Shown here: positions 1 through 11,108 of the stretch, one piece after another
How positions within the stretch are numbered: the first letter of the stretch is position 1
Layout: every line of letters starts with the position of its first letter
From: Pezizomycotina sp. ARF18
Lineage: Eukaryota; Ascomycota
Length of the DNA stretch: 64,000 nucleotides
Assembly (NCBI GenBank): GCA_002224055.1
Contig: AZLU01000014.1
Coordinates: 62,001-126,000 of the forward strand
Reading direction: 5' to 3'
Notes under the pieces: model-generated
The model's database searches: none
Seen by the model: only the letters and a program-made list of their open reading frames with translations
Told to the model about the DNA's origin: nothing
Made by a program: the position numbers and the translations under genes

Positions 1-1072
1 AAAGAGCGTCTCATAGCATAAACGCACTTAATCAACGAGGCGTCAGAGCGGCCAAGGCCTAGCCTATCTACTATTATCTTCAATAGCTCAGACCTAAAGT
101 TGAAGTGGGAACGGCGTCGAGTAATGAACAAGTACATGCGATTGCAACAGTCGAAGCTTCGATTTCGGCAGGTTCATTCCCTCGAACTGCTTTTAAAGTC
201 AGTCCATGCACCAAAGCCAAGATAAACTTCCATATGTGACCATATATATCTTGTAAACATGATGTTAAGAAGGTACTTTGGCATGTTTAACCTTTCACCA
301 GCTTTGCAAGCTTCTCTATGTACGTCTGGTAGTTTGAAAGCAGCCCGTACTCGAAAGCTCGTAGTCTTTTGACTTCTTGGGTAACTTTTGCGCGCTTCTC
401 TTCCTCTGTAAGGGGGCGTATCCGGTATCCGGGTATAATATCTTTGTAGACAGCCAATTGGGTTCCCAGAACGTAATTTCGAATTCTGCGGTTTGTAGTC
501 GAGTCGTATATTTCTTCGAAGCGACTTAGCATGGGAGCCTAGAAAAAGTAAAAGCTGTCAGCTTGAACGACGCTTCTCCAGAGCTTTATACATATTATAT
601 ATTAAATTGCCACATACGTGTTCCTCAGGATCTTCAATTATCGTCGAAGCCAGCTTTGCCAATTCTTCTTTCTTCTCCGTCATGAGCTCCGCTCAGGTTT
701 TGGTGGTTCCGTTTCTTCCTCTGCCCCATCATCTTCCCCTTCTAAGTCCTCCCATCATGCTCGCCAGTTTCGCCATCCTCCGAATCTTCGTCATACCCTC
801 TTCATCGCCTTCTTCGATATCCTCTAGAATTGGCTCCGGCGCGCGAACGATTCTCCATCCCTGTCTTAATGGTACCTTGTGCTTTCGTTCTTTTGCTCTT
901 TTCTTGTAAAGCGTTCTTCTTTGCCTTTCGTAATCTTGCTCTTCTCCCAATCGTCATCCTGTTCGCTGAGCGAGTAGGTATCGTCTTCAGCGGCGAGAGT
1001 GGAAGAAGACGAGTAAATCTCTTCGGCACTGGAGCTGCGCTTCCGCTTCTTGTTCCTGTTCGACGGCGCCAT
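1..1072 (-). CDS. NOC3: Noc3-like nucleolar complex protein, 5' part of gene (3' end outside window)
   Basis: Noc3 acts in the nucleolus with Noc2 in maturation and export of the 60S pre-ribosome, and in yeast also binds replication origins. The start is taken at 1072 (MAPSNRNKKRKR), opening a basic then acidic N-terminus. Family hallmarks follow: KKEELAKLASTIIEDPEEH, then QLAVYKDIIPGYRIRPL and KVTQEVKRLRAFEYGLLSNY, then SHFNFRSELLKIIVDRL near the window edge. Exons are about 618-1072, 292-538 and 1-249. Introns are 539-617 (79 nt) and a very short 250-291 (42 nt). The frame slips near 945, two or more times in the acidic stretch around 640-740, and near 110. These look like base-call indels because both sides of each slip match the family. 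It is divergent from TFA1. Family assignment is firm; exact exon ends are inferred. Confidence 0.9.
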
Positions 1073-1640
1073 TTGGTTGTGAAATGGCACTGTGTATTGC
1101 AAAAGCTGGAACTATTATTTGAGACAAGGGGTCCAGATATATATAAAAAATAAAATATAAAGAACCTCCTTCTTAATACCTTAATTGGCGAGAAAAATTC
1201 TCCTCTTTTCGGTCGTCCGAACTGTTCTGAGGCTTGTGCGACAGCTCGCTTCAATTGTCGCAGGAAAAAAAAAAAAGATTTACTCGGTGCCGGATTATTG
1301 TTCTTCCGGCTCTGGAATTCTGCCGCCGGTAACCTTGTTCGAATTTTATTCTGGGCCAAGTTCCCCAAAAAAAGGGTGTCTTATTTTGATTATTATTATT
1401 CAACCCAATTCTTCGTTCTGACTTTCTCTCTCCACCATCCTCCAACAACAACTCATCCTCCGTCTACCACATCAATCGCCATCGCCGTTCATCCATCCAT
1501 TCAAAGACACCCATTCCCTTTTAACCCCAGACTCCTGTCGCTGGCCGCCGGCTTCGTTCGCTTGCCGTTGTTAACTCCTTCTGCCGCCTTCCGAATCCCC
1601 CGAGTATCCTTTTCGCCCTTCCGTCATCTTCATCGCCACC
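1073..1640. promoter_or_regulatory. Shared divergent promoter region NOC3/TFA1
   Basis: This 568-base gap separates two divergent start codons. Its right half (about 1400-1640) is pyrimidine-rich on the plus strand, as is common just upstream of fungal start codons. I see no clear TATA box. A short A tract lies at 1265-1276. No coding signal is supported here. Confidence 0.5.
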
Positions 1641-3209
1641 ATGAACGAAGCCAAGTCCCTAGTGAGGTGCGTCGCACGAGCCTTCTACGACACCAAACAG
1701 ATCCTCGTCGTAGACGCTATAATGATACACTCGGCGCTTCGTGACGACGACCTCGCTCATTCTTTTGGGACTCAGACGAAGGAACTACATAAATTGTGCG
1801 GTAAGTAAGGGAGGATCGCATGTCACAATGTAGGTAGAATCAGCGGCTTGTTTGCATTATTTTTCTGTCCGCCTCAGTAATAAGCGAGTCGTGGATGATC
1901 TCTGACCGTCTTCTACGTAGTCAAACCCGATCGGAGCCGAAGGAAGGCAGAACAGACCGGTTCAGCGAACATACTACTACGTTGATTTTCGGGCGACGAT
2001 AGACGCATAAAGTACAGGATGTATCGGCTGTAAAGGCGGTAGAGAGCAAGATGAATAATGTTAGTTCTTCATACTCTTCAAAGAGAAATCTCATTGATTA
2101 TCGTTCATTAAAATTCATTGGGTATCAAAATATTTTTTCTTTAGGACGGTCGATTCGAAAGGTACGCTTGCCCTCGCTGCCATAAACGGTTCGCACCTCT
2201 GGACGTATTACCGCTGATCAATGACGCTACGGGAATGTTCGACTGCGACGTTTGCGGAACCACGTTGGTGGACGATGACGATAGCGACGAGATCAAGCAG
2301 AGCCAGGAGCAGCTGGGAGGCTGATGGGCCAAGTCGAGAAAACTCCAGATGCTGAAGAAGATCGATGGAGGTGGTATCCCGCGAACGAGTTCGCCGACGC
2401 GCTGGCGATGGCAGTACCTGTAAGCCGGGAGAGATCAGGGATATCAGCCGTGTCGACCAACCTCCGAACTCTGGGAGCGCAGGTGGCGCGATGCGGCGCT
2501 CGAGATCAACTTTACGTCCGACAAGGAAAAGAACGCGGAGCTTACTGCCGCGGAGGAGAAAAAGAAGGCAGCGCAGGCGGAGCAGAACGCTCTGCCGGTC
2601 TGGTATACGCAGAGTACCGTATCCGGAATCTTACACGGTTGGGTTCCAGGAGGCCGCGGCCAAGCGGGCAAGGGAGCAACACGAATTAGGCCGAAGGTGG
2701 AGGAAGATAAGAAGGAAGAGGGACAGAAAGACGAGGTCCAACAGACGGCGATCGAGCAGTACTACGCTGCGCTGCGCGCGAAGCAAGCTCAGGAGAAAGC
2801 AGAGGAGGATGAAGAGGAGGAAGACGACGAGGATGAGGAAGGCGAGGACGAGGATGAGGACGAAGACGAGGACGATGCGGAGTTTGAAGATCTGCCCGTT
2901 GGAACGGGCTACAAATACCGGTCCCCGTCCGGAGCTTCCACGTCGAAGCCTCCGACGCCAATTTCCGTTAACGTTTCCCTTTCGGTATCCAAGTCGTCTC
3001 AGGGTTCTTCGGCGAAGAGAACGCTTGCTGATGCGGACGGAGAGAGCGATAGTAGTTCTAAGAGCTCTCTGAATCCGAACAAAAAGGCTGGTGGGAGCGC
3101 TATCGCATCGCCAGCTAAGAGGGTTAAAATCCAATCTCCGACAAAGGCGGAAGTCGAGGAGGATGATGAAGACGACTCTGACGAAGAGGGAGACTTCGTT
3201 GACGTTTAA
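1641..3209 (+). CDS. TFA1: TFIIE large (alpha) subunit
   Basis: General transcription factor of RNA polymerase II; TFIIE-alpha recruits and stimulates TFIIH at the promoter. The start at 1641 has a good context (CCACCATGA). The N-terminal winged helix begins MNEAKSLVRCVARAFYDTKQ and continues IMIHSALRDDDLAHSFG. Exon 1 ends at 1800 before GTAAGT. A second exon carries YYYVDFRATIDA and IKYRMYRL. After an intron ending at about 2143 comes the zinc ribbon: YACPRCHKRF, then DCDVCGTTLVDDDD (CxxC...CxxC). Then come PANEFADALAMAVPVSR and ALPVWYTQSTVSG, both typical of fungal TFIIE-alpha, and a long Glu/Asp-rich tail (about 2800-2880) ending EEGDFVDV at 3209. At least three single-base slips break the frame, around 1960-2010, 2320 and 2400-2480. 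Identity is firm. Confidence 0.93.
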
Positions 3210-3795
3210 AATTTGCACTTTATCTTCCTCCCCTTTCTCACCATCTCATAGCACATGAAGGATACTATTGTTCGTCTTCCCTTTATTTTCTTCCTAACAT
3301 TTTTCATCTCACTTCTTTCCTTTTTATCCTCTTGGGCACTAATTTCACTAATATTGTACCATATCAACCATTTGGATTTGGAAGGGTCGGGCGTTCATGA
3401 TTTTTGTTATTATTATTGTTTTTGTCCTAGTTTTAGTTTATATACCAGTATAACCCTTGTCATATATAGAAGCATTCAGTCGCATACTATCATCACCAAG
3501 CAACAAACACAAATAAAATAAAACCAAAACTAATGTCAAAAAAAAAAAAAAATAGGAAGATTGGAGGACATTCAAGCTCTCATCTTTATATCACTGATTA
3601 TTCCGTTTTCTAGATCGTAACGAAAGCTCAGTTTATTCTAAAAGGTATGCAACACTTTCTATATATCGCTGCAAAGCTCTGGAAATAGATAGAAAAAGAA
3701 AAAACTCGCTGGGTACTATCGTACTTAATACATGGAAAATGAAGTTTGTAGAGAAATAATAAAATGTATATTTCTATTTTAAGGCGGTCGTTTTT
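3210..3795. other. Convergent intergenic region TFA1/lectin
   Basis: This is 3' flanking DNA between two converging genes. It is AT-rich, with an A14 tract at about 3539-3552 and several AATAAA-like hexamers (for example near 3514 and 3759). I see no gene here. The short open frame at 3255-3521 is low-complexity and does not resemble a protein. Confidence 0.5.
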
Positions 3796-5657
3796 TCATA
3801 GGAACTTCTTTGGCGCGACTGCCCTTCTTCGCTTGTACAGAATATAAGCGATAGCGAGCATGGCTTGGAATACCACGAGGATCGTGATACCCATGCCTAT
3901 ACGTGGGCCGCTATCCTTGATTACTGTAGTTTTTTTGAAAGTATTAGTAAGAAAACAGGCAATAACTAATTAATTACATTACACGAACGACGACGGAATG
4001 ACTTACCGGTGTGCATTGTATTAGGAAGCGAGTAGAGAAGGTTTGAATGGTGGTCCTTAACGACGTTTTGAAGTTCCTCATCTTTTGGTGGACGTTTGAG
4101 TCCTTAATTTCCTTGATGGATTGCTGCATTTGAGATATTGTGCGGTCCATCGTAGAACTGAGTAGCAAATAGTTACTCTCGTTAGTGATCCATGGAAGTG
4201 ACATTCAAGTTAGACGATCGTAGATTTCTTACATTTTGTTCTCAAGTCTGCCCATGGCATCCTTTCCAGAGTTTTCGCGTATGGATTTCGTAACTTCGCT
4301 TGTGACATCGTTCTTGACGTCGTTCTTTACAGTGTCCAACTTCGCCATGATACTATCCTGGAGGACTTTCTGAAGTTCGGCGATTTGATGGGTCTTCGGA
4401 TTGTGATAGCAAGCATTAGCAATAAATTTTTTTAACTTTCCTTCCGTTATAATTGGGGGAAAGCAGACAGAACTTACCATCCACTGCAAACGGTCATGGA
4501 GCTCTTTGAATTGTTCATCCTGCGTCTTGAACTTTGTCCAATCGGTATCGTGAACTCGAACTTGCCGCCACCGCCGACGGGGACTGTCGCTGTCTCGCTC
4601 CTGGGCTTTCCCTTCATTTGCTTGTATTCCTCCTCTGCTGCCCTGCCTGGCCTTGCTGCTTTTGTTGCTCTGCTTGGCCTTCATATCCTTCTCCTTCTCG
4701 TTTGCTGAGAGGCCGGAGCTGCAGTCCCTGCCCCCTTGACCTTGAAGCCGAAGACTTCGAAGCTGTCTGGATTTTCGGCGCTTGCAGCAGAAACACCGAA
4801 ATAGTAATTGCCGGGAAGCTTGACCTTCTCCGTCTCAAAGCAGAGCTTGTCGTTTGTGGTGACGCGAAGACCTTAGCCGCGCTGTAGTATATCTTCACCA
4901 TGTGAGGATGCCAAGATTGCGATAGTTGAGGTCGCAATGCCGAACGCGAGGGATTGGGGTTGATGGTGCAGAGAGTAATCGTGGGTGCCGTCATTAAGGA
5001 ATGCCCGCAGCGAACCGCTCTAAAACACGTCAGAAAACGGGCAAGTTAGCTTCAATCCCAGAACCGAGCACAGATGTTTAGAGAGAATGTACCCTTCCCC
5101 CAACTGTCTACCACGATGGCCAATCCGTCGAACGGCTTAGCCAAATACACCGTGCTCGTGCCAATACCTCCAGAACCCTGAGAGTATACCAGACGTGGAA
5201 GCTCCACCCGCGCGCTCGGGCCCGCTCGTGCGGAATAACAGTTCGGCCTCCCAATCCGCAAACTGGTTCTGCTTCGTGTTCCATAGTGCGCTCCTTTGGT
5301 TTCCAGGGACTGGAGGCGTGAGGACTATCCGATCTGACAGTATGTGCGGCTGTCCCAATATCTTGTAGTTTGGAATCTCCCTCCCATCGTGCGATATTCT
5401 AGAATGTCATGAGATCGGGTTTAGGCGCATTAGCGAAAACCGTAAGAAGGCAATTGCCATTTTCTCCGGATAACTATGGGAAAGAGGTGGAATTGGTTCC
5501 TTCGATTGAATGTCAGTGAGAGCAGGAAACTTACGTAGTGAGTGACCGAACGAATTCTGAGCCCCCAACCTGGATGACCTGAATTCGACGTTGTTACCGA
5601 TCTCGCCCAACCTTCGAGCAGTAAGCTCGAGAACGCCAACAACCTCAACGCGACCAT
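3796..5657 (-). CDS. EMP47: L-type lectin cargo receptor, EMP46/EMP47 / ERGIC-53 family
   Basis: Type I membrane lectin that escorts glycoproteins from the ER to the Golgi in COPII vesicles. The start at 5657 gives a signal peptide (MVALRLLAFSSLLL). The lectin domain is read from ILGQPHILSDRIVLTPP, FADWEAELLFRTSGPER, STVYLAKPFDGLAIVVDSWG, FLNDGTHDYSLHHQP, HCDLNYRNLGILTW and KVKLPGNYYFGVSAASA. A charged linker and a coiled coil follow (AELQKVLQDSIMAKL; TMDRTISQMQQSIKEI), then one membrane span (about 3840-3905) and a short cytosolic tail ending KKFL at 3796. KKFL fits the dilysine KKxx ER-retrieval signal. Introns include 5020-5092. Several single-base slips interrupt the lectin domain, for example next to HCDLNYRN and just after LTW. 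The EMP46 and EMP47 orthologues cannot be told apart here. Confidence 0.9.
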
Positions 5658-7361
5658 TTTTTCGACTTTCTATTTTTTTTTTTTTTTTCCTCTTCTTTCT
5701 TCTGAATTTGAACTATTTTGACTTTATAAATGGGACAATCTCGCAAGGAAACTAAGCTTCAATGGTGGTTGATGATTGTGAGGAATTGCCGAAGGTATCG
5801 CGCACTTCAAGGAGTAAAAAATACACAAAGATGCACAAATAATAATAAAACTAACAACCAAGCAACAGGACGCGGACGGGAATGAAATAGATAAATAGGA
5901 GGAGAGCCCTTGTTTGCAAGGAATGCGTTAGGGTATGTATGCAGTATATGACATCTACAGGTATTTGCTCGTATTAGTATTTTTTTTTTATGGCCAGATA
6001 TATTATTAATTGTTAAATATGTTAAAACAGCTTTCCTGCATTGAATGCCTTTCCTTCACCCCCCCTTCCCTTCTATTATACGGGTCAGCGAGAACGTGGG
6101 GTAAAGTAATAATAATATGAGAATTAGTAGGGGAGATTTTATTGCAGCGCTCTGAAACCAAACGGCGGGTGCTAGTAGTGTAAACTTAAACTACAAGCAC
6201 TTGAATCTTTCAAAATACAGGCCTAAGGACATTCATAATAGTACAGTAATATTATACATATATAAGTTGTAGTTTACATGCATTAGGGTGCATGGCGCCT
6301 TTTAGACATGTCGTCAATACAAGCACCAGACCAGCCCCTCTGGCGCTTTATAATTATGACAGGTTGCTGCGAAGCTTCCAGATAGTCAATCAACATACTC
6401 GGCGAGAAGCGAAGGTTGCGATGCGAGTTCTGATAGGCCGTAGAAGTCTCTCGTTACTCGTCTATACTTGATACACATGCCGCGCTTTCCTCTGCCCATT
6501 ATAATAGACGATAATGTTGCATGTAACAACAACCCTCAAAGGCTTCGCTAAGCATATGGCGATTTTGAGAAATAGCTTATCGATAGACTACCTAAGTATA
6601 ACGGCGCTATATTATTTTTTATTTTTATTTTATTTTATTTATATTTATTTTTATTTTTTTTTTTTTCAACGAGGAAACCAAGTGGCAGGTTACTTTGCAC
6701 CATTGGCAGACTTCGACGCTTGCGGAAAGCAAATGGTGTAAAGGTAGTAGTAGTAGGATGACGTCCGAAAAACATTTACAATCCGACTGAAGTCAATAAT
6801 GGGATCAATCAATTGAAGGCAAAACCCTAATGAAAATATTCTTCTAGATATTTCATGATTCTAAAATAGTAATACATAATTAATTCAAGTTAATAACCGA
6901 ATAGAAGATACAATCTGTCAGAGCTCTATCGTATCTTTATGGCGAAGCTTCTAAAAGCAAGTGAAAATTACGAGTATGCTTTTTTTTTTTTTTTTTTTTT
7001 TTTTTTGGGTGTGTTCCTGGGTGCCGTGTAAACAAGATTTATCACACAATATGATGAACGTGGAGCCGCCTCTCCCGAATATCTCGCTCAAACCTTTCGT
7101 TTTTTTTTTTTTTTAGCAAGAACCACCCGGCACTACTTGAAGCAATATCGTAGAGCTTCACCTTGATCCCACTCAAAGACTCCTGAAATCGCTCTACATT
7201 TCTATTTGTCCCTTGCTTCCTTAGATTGGCGAAATCCTTGAGAATAAATCTTTGTTCTCTCTCTCTCTTTTTTTTTCCCCCTCAAGTCAACTGTATAGTC
7301 TACTTTTCGACAGTAGAGGCGCGATTGCTCTGATTATCGACCTCTCGGACCTCTCTCCCAA
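5658..7361. other. Long divergent intergenic region lectin/SRP72
   Basis: About 1.7 kb lies between two divergent genes. It is AT-rich and holds poly-T tracts at about 5671-5688, 6647-6665, 6980-7006 and 7100-7114. A pyrimidine-rich stretch at 7255-7290 precedes SRP72 and probably belongs to its promoter or leader. The open frame at 6514-6741 crosses the T tract and shows no protein character. No gene or RNA gene is recognised. Confidence 0.5.
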
Positions 7362-9626
7362 ATGTCCGCGCAGCAGTACACTCCTGCGGCGCTAGCATCA
7401 CTCCTCCAGAAGCTATCCATTGAGGACGGAGAGGAGAACAATGACGAGGTTCTTAAATACGCCAACAACGTCCTCAGGAAGTCAAAGTCGGACGCCTTCG
7501 CTCTGAGACAAAGGTTACGGCCCTCATCAAGCTCGAACGATACGAAGATGCGCTCAAGCTGCTGGAAGGGGAAGAAGGGAAGAACATATCGCACAACGAG
7601 CTGGAGCATGCCTATTGCCTGTATAAAACGGGAAGGCTAGAGGAAGCTCGAGAGGTAGCTTCGAATGGTGCCGCCGACGAGAGAGGAGGAGGGGTCTAAG
7701 ACACTTGGAAGCTCAATCTGTAATTTGCTCGCCCTCTCGAATACACTCTTCACATATTGGAGGAAACTATATTAAATACCTTGGAGGAGAGTTGCTAAAG
7801 TTGACTTGAAATTTCTCGAATGTAAGGCATACCGGTTAGAGAAATTTAGCGACGCCGCTAAAACTATACGTAACCTTACCGGATCCAAGGCGTATGCCGA
7901 AAGCGAAGACTACGACCTCAAGGTCAATCTGCTGGCTTCAAAGGCTCAGACGGTTTTCAAGGCCAAGGCGACCGTGTGCCGCATACTAAAACGAACCGGG
8001 AAGACCTCGATGCCTACGAACAGCCTTTAACGCGGCATCCTTAAACATCGCAAGAGGGGACTACCGTGTGGCCTAGTGCTGCTTAAGAGGGCGAAAGGTA
8101 TCTTAGACTCTTCCTACCTAGAGCTCTTATATATGTGCTTATCTGTTTACCCAACCTGGCCAAAAATAAGATTTATGCTCTGCGATCGAAGGGCTTTCGG
8201 AAGCGGAAATGGCAGCCGAGCTAGCTCCCATTCTGGTGCAGGAGATATACGTCCTCGTGAAGCTGGGAAGACGTCTGAAGCTGCAGAGATTTGCAAGTCG
8301 ATAGATATCAGAAGGTACAATAGTCTCAAAGAAGCTTTCCTTGGTCATAAGTGATACGTGTATTTGCTAACTCTCGCGCAGTTTAAACGATGAATCTCTC
8401 AAACCAATAGCTACGAACAATGTGGTATTGACGGCGTACCGGATAATGCCCACCTTGCAAATCGATTATTCGCAAGCGCGGCTCCTAGCGACAAATCAAC
8501 ATTGAAGCCTTTCACATTTCAGTCCCGGATACTGCATAGGAATGCGCCACGCTAGCACTGAAAGTCGGGAAGCTGCACGCTGCGAATGTGCTGTCGAAGC
8601 AGCACTTGAAGCTTTTCCCTAGCGATTATTCAATGTCTACGATCGCAGCGGCCGCCTCGATAGGTGCCGAGGAGGAGCTTAGTCTGAAACCGAAAACGAA
8701 AGCTGAAGAAGCTGGAAGCCGTTTACAAGGCAATCCTGCTGATATAGGACTGTGTTTCACACTAGTGCAAGCTTTCATGAAGGAGAAGGATCTCACTGGC
8801 GCATTGAATGTCCTCGACTCCCTTCTGAAAGCACTGGAAGACCAGCCGGAGAAGAGATACCTGCCGGGCGTCGTGGGGTAATAGTCGCGCTCTACGGACT
8901 ACAAGCAGAAAGCAGGGAATAAAGACGGAACTCGAGAACGCTAGCAGCTACTGGAGGGAAGACAACGGATCGGTGCGTTCCTATGACTATTTATTCTCTT
9001 CGTCTCCACGTATAGTAATTATTGTATTGACAACAACTGTTGATTTTGTAGAACCCGGAAATACTCCTAGCATCTGGAATCTCGAAGTTACCGTCGACAA
9101 TACCAGGAGCTCAGGAGAAGCTGCGGAGATATTCGCTACGCTGATGTCTACCTCTCCAAGTCCTATGGCGAACGCCGGCTACGTCGCTTCTAACCGAGAG
9201 AGGCTTCCGAAGACACATACGGCAGATGACATCTATAAATCAGCTCATCAGCGGCATAGATATCGACAACCTCATCAGCTCCGGAATATCGGCAACGGGT
9301 TCGGCCAAACGGTCTACGGAGAAGCAATCTAAATCTAAAGTCCTGCCGCCTAAGAAGAAGCGGAAGACAAAGCTACCGAAGAACTACGACCCCGATAAGA
9401 AACCCGACCCGAGAGGTGGCTGCCGCTGAGGGACAGGAGCACGTACAAGCCCAAGGGAAAGAAGGACAAGAAGAAGATGAGGGACCTTACCCAGGGTGGG
9501 CCGGTAGCGTCTGACGGGGACGTCGAGATGATAGGCGGTAACAGCGTTAAAAAGGTTGCGCAAACAGGCGGAGGTGGAGCTAGCAAGAGCGGTAAAAAGA
9601 AGGGCAAAGGCAAAGGGAAGAAATAG
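7362..9626 (+). CDS. SRP72: Signal recognition particle subunit SRP72
   Basis: Cytosolic SRP subunit. With SRP68 it binds SRP RNA and is needed for targeting nascent secretory chains to the ER. The start at 7362 begins MSAQQYTPAALASLLQKL. A helical TPR-type repeat region follows: ALIKLERYEDALKLLEGEEG and HNELEHAYCLYKTGRLEEAR, then DPADIGLCFTLVQAFMKEK-like segments around 8700. An intron at about 8971-9051 (ends TTTTGTAG) splits the last third. The C-terminus is diagnostic for the SRP72 RNA-binding tail: KKKRKTKLPKNYDPDKKPDP, then WLPLRDRSTYKPKGKKDKKK, ending in Lys/Gly repeats and TAG at 9624. The middle (about 7680-8600) is heavily frame-shifted and I could not follow every repeat. Both ends match the family well. 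Confidence 0.88.
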
Positions 9627-9860
9627 ATGAAATAATAATACTTTATTTAATTAATATATTAAACACAAAAAGCTTTCACCTAATTGCGCCTTGTTCTATA
9701 TTACTACCAAAAAAAAAAAAAAAAAAAAAAAAAGCTAAAATTACAAGAGGCCGTGCAAACCGAGGAGATTGGAGAATGGGCTGTGACATATAAGATGAAA
9801 AAATAAAGAGAATTGGTATCGTCCGATTAGGTAAATAATGTATTCCTATACCGCAAAAAA

Positions 9861-10518
9861 TTATAAGGTTAGTATCCGACTCGCTGGAAATAACCGATAT
9901 AATACCAGGAAAAGACCTACATCTCTCAAATACTCCCCAATATCCGACTGCCTGAACGCCGTTATACCCGTCGGATCCAGCCTCCTAACCTCCGCCGTGC
10001 TCCTCGCCGTCACTCCGAATCCCAGCGGTATATCCCCATATTGTAAACGACGATACCCTGGTGCTCGACCACGTCCTCCCCAAGCGGCCCACGTGCGCCT
10101 TCAGGACGTTATTCCCGTAGCAGAACGGCATCTCGCCGTTCGGTTTCACCCACACCTTGTAGCGCGCGTACGGGGCGATGGCGTCGAGGGCGGTAACGTG
10201 CAGCTTGAACTTTCCCGTCTTCGAGAACTTGCCGAGGCAGGTACCGAGGGACAGTAAGGAAGCGCGGGGCACGCAGGTCGCGAGGTTGGCTATTGAAGTG
10301 CGGACGTAGTAGACTCGGTCCTTTTGCAGGCGGAAGGTGTGAGGGTCGTCGGGCCGGTCTATGAGGTGGGATATGTTGCGGCCGATGCTGAAATGACGGT
10401 TGTACTTAGCTTTATTTTTTAATCTATCTGGAAAAGAATGCGGAAGCGCACTACTTCTACTTACTAGTTTGCGAGCTTCTCGAATACCGTTGGGTTTCCA
10501 CATCTGTAACGGTCTCAT
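9861..10518 (-). CDS. NIP7: 60S ribosome biogenesis factor NIP7
   Basis: Small conserved factor of pre-60S assembly and 27S pre-rRNA processing, with an N-terminal alpha/beta domain and a C-terminal PUA RNA-binding domain. The start at 10518 gives MRPL, followed in shifted frames by VFEKLAN. An intron of about 80-120 nt then ends before [20 protein letters not shown]. The next segments are close to family consensus: [53 protein letters not shown]. After one slip near 10080 come [39 protein letters not shown] and a slightly divergent tail ending at 9861. The length is close to the usual 180 residues. Confidence in identity is high. Confidence 0.94.
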
Positions 10519-10975
10519 TGTGGTTTTATTTGTCTTTGTAAACCTCTTTGCGCTTCAATTGAGGATTAAGGATGGAGGTTTTGGATCTGGGGAAGAGTTG
10601 AAAAAGAGGTTTGAAGTTTGAAAAAATTTTGCCGGACATTGGAATTTGGAGCATCCTCAAGTAAAATAAGCAATTTTCTTATCTGAGTTTTACCACCAAA
10701 ATAAGCTTCTCTCTCTCTCTTTTAGCCACGCAAAGTCCAGTCCAGTTCTTTCTTTTTCTTTGTCTTTTTTATACGGTAGGCGATTTTCGAATTCAGATCA
10801 GCTTTTGTAGTCATCTGTCTTTTCTTTCACGCTGTTTTTGAGGAGCCGGACTAGTGACTAACCATCAGCCAAGTAGCTTTCCGAGAGTTCTTGTCGAGTG
10901 GAAAACGCCCCGCCGCTGAAAGATTCTCTATTTTTTATTTATTTATTTTTTCTCCGCGGCATCGTCATTCAATCC

Positions 10976-11011
<36 letters not shown>

Positions 11012-11108
11012 TCTTTCCAAAATTCTACGACGCCTGTTTTCCGGAGCACCGCTTCTAACTTCGGCGCGTTGTGAACTCCGCGGGAATCTCACTTATAGCA
11101 TACTAGCT
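10519..11108. promoter_or_regulatory. Divergent promoter region NIP7/PUS1
   Basis: 590 bases lie between divergent start codons. They contain CT-rich runs (10708-10722), a TTTATTTATTTATTTTT run near 10931-10948 and an A26 tract at about 10977-11003. No TATA box is obvious. Both flanking genes serve RNA or ribosome maturation, so a shared control region is possible but not shown. Confidence 0.4.

Noticed and set aside
802-1368. 188-residue minus-strand open frame over the NOC3 start
   Set aside because: Arg/Lys/Ser-rich shadow frame; the NOC3 reading in the neighbouring frames has conserved motifs.
2631-3218. 195-residue minus-strand frame opposite TFA1
   Set aside because: Leu/Arg/Val-rich mirror of the Glu/Asp-rich TFIIE tail, with no independent support.
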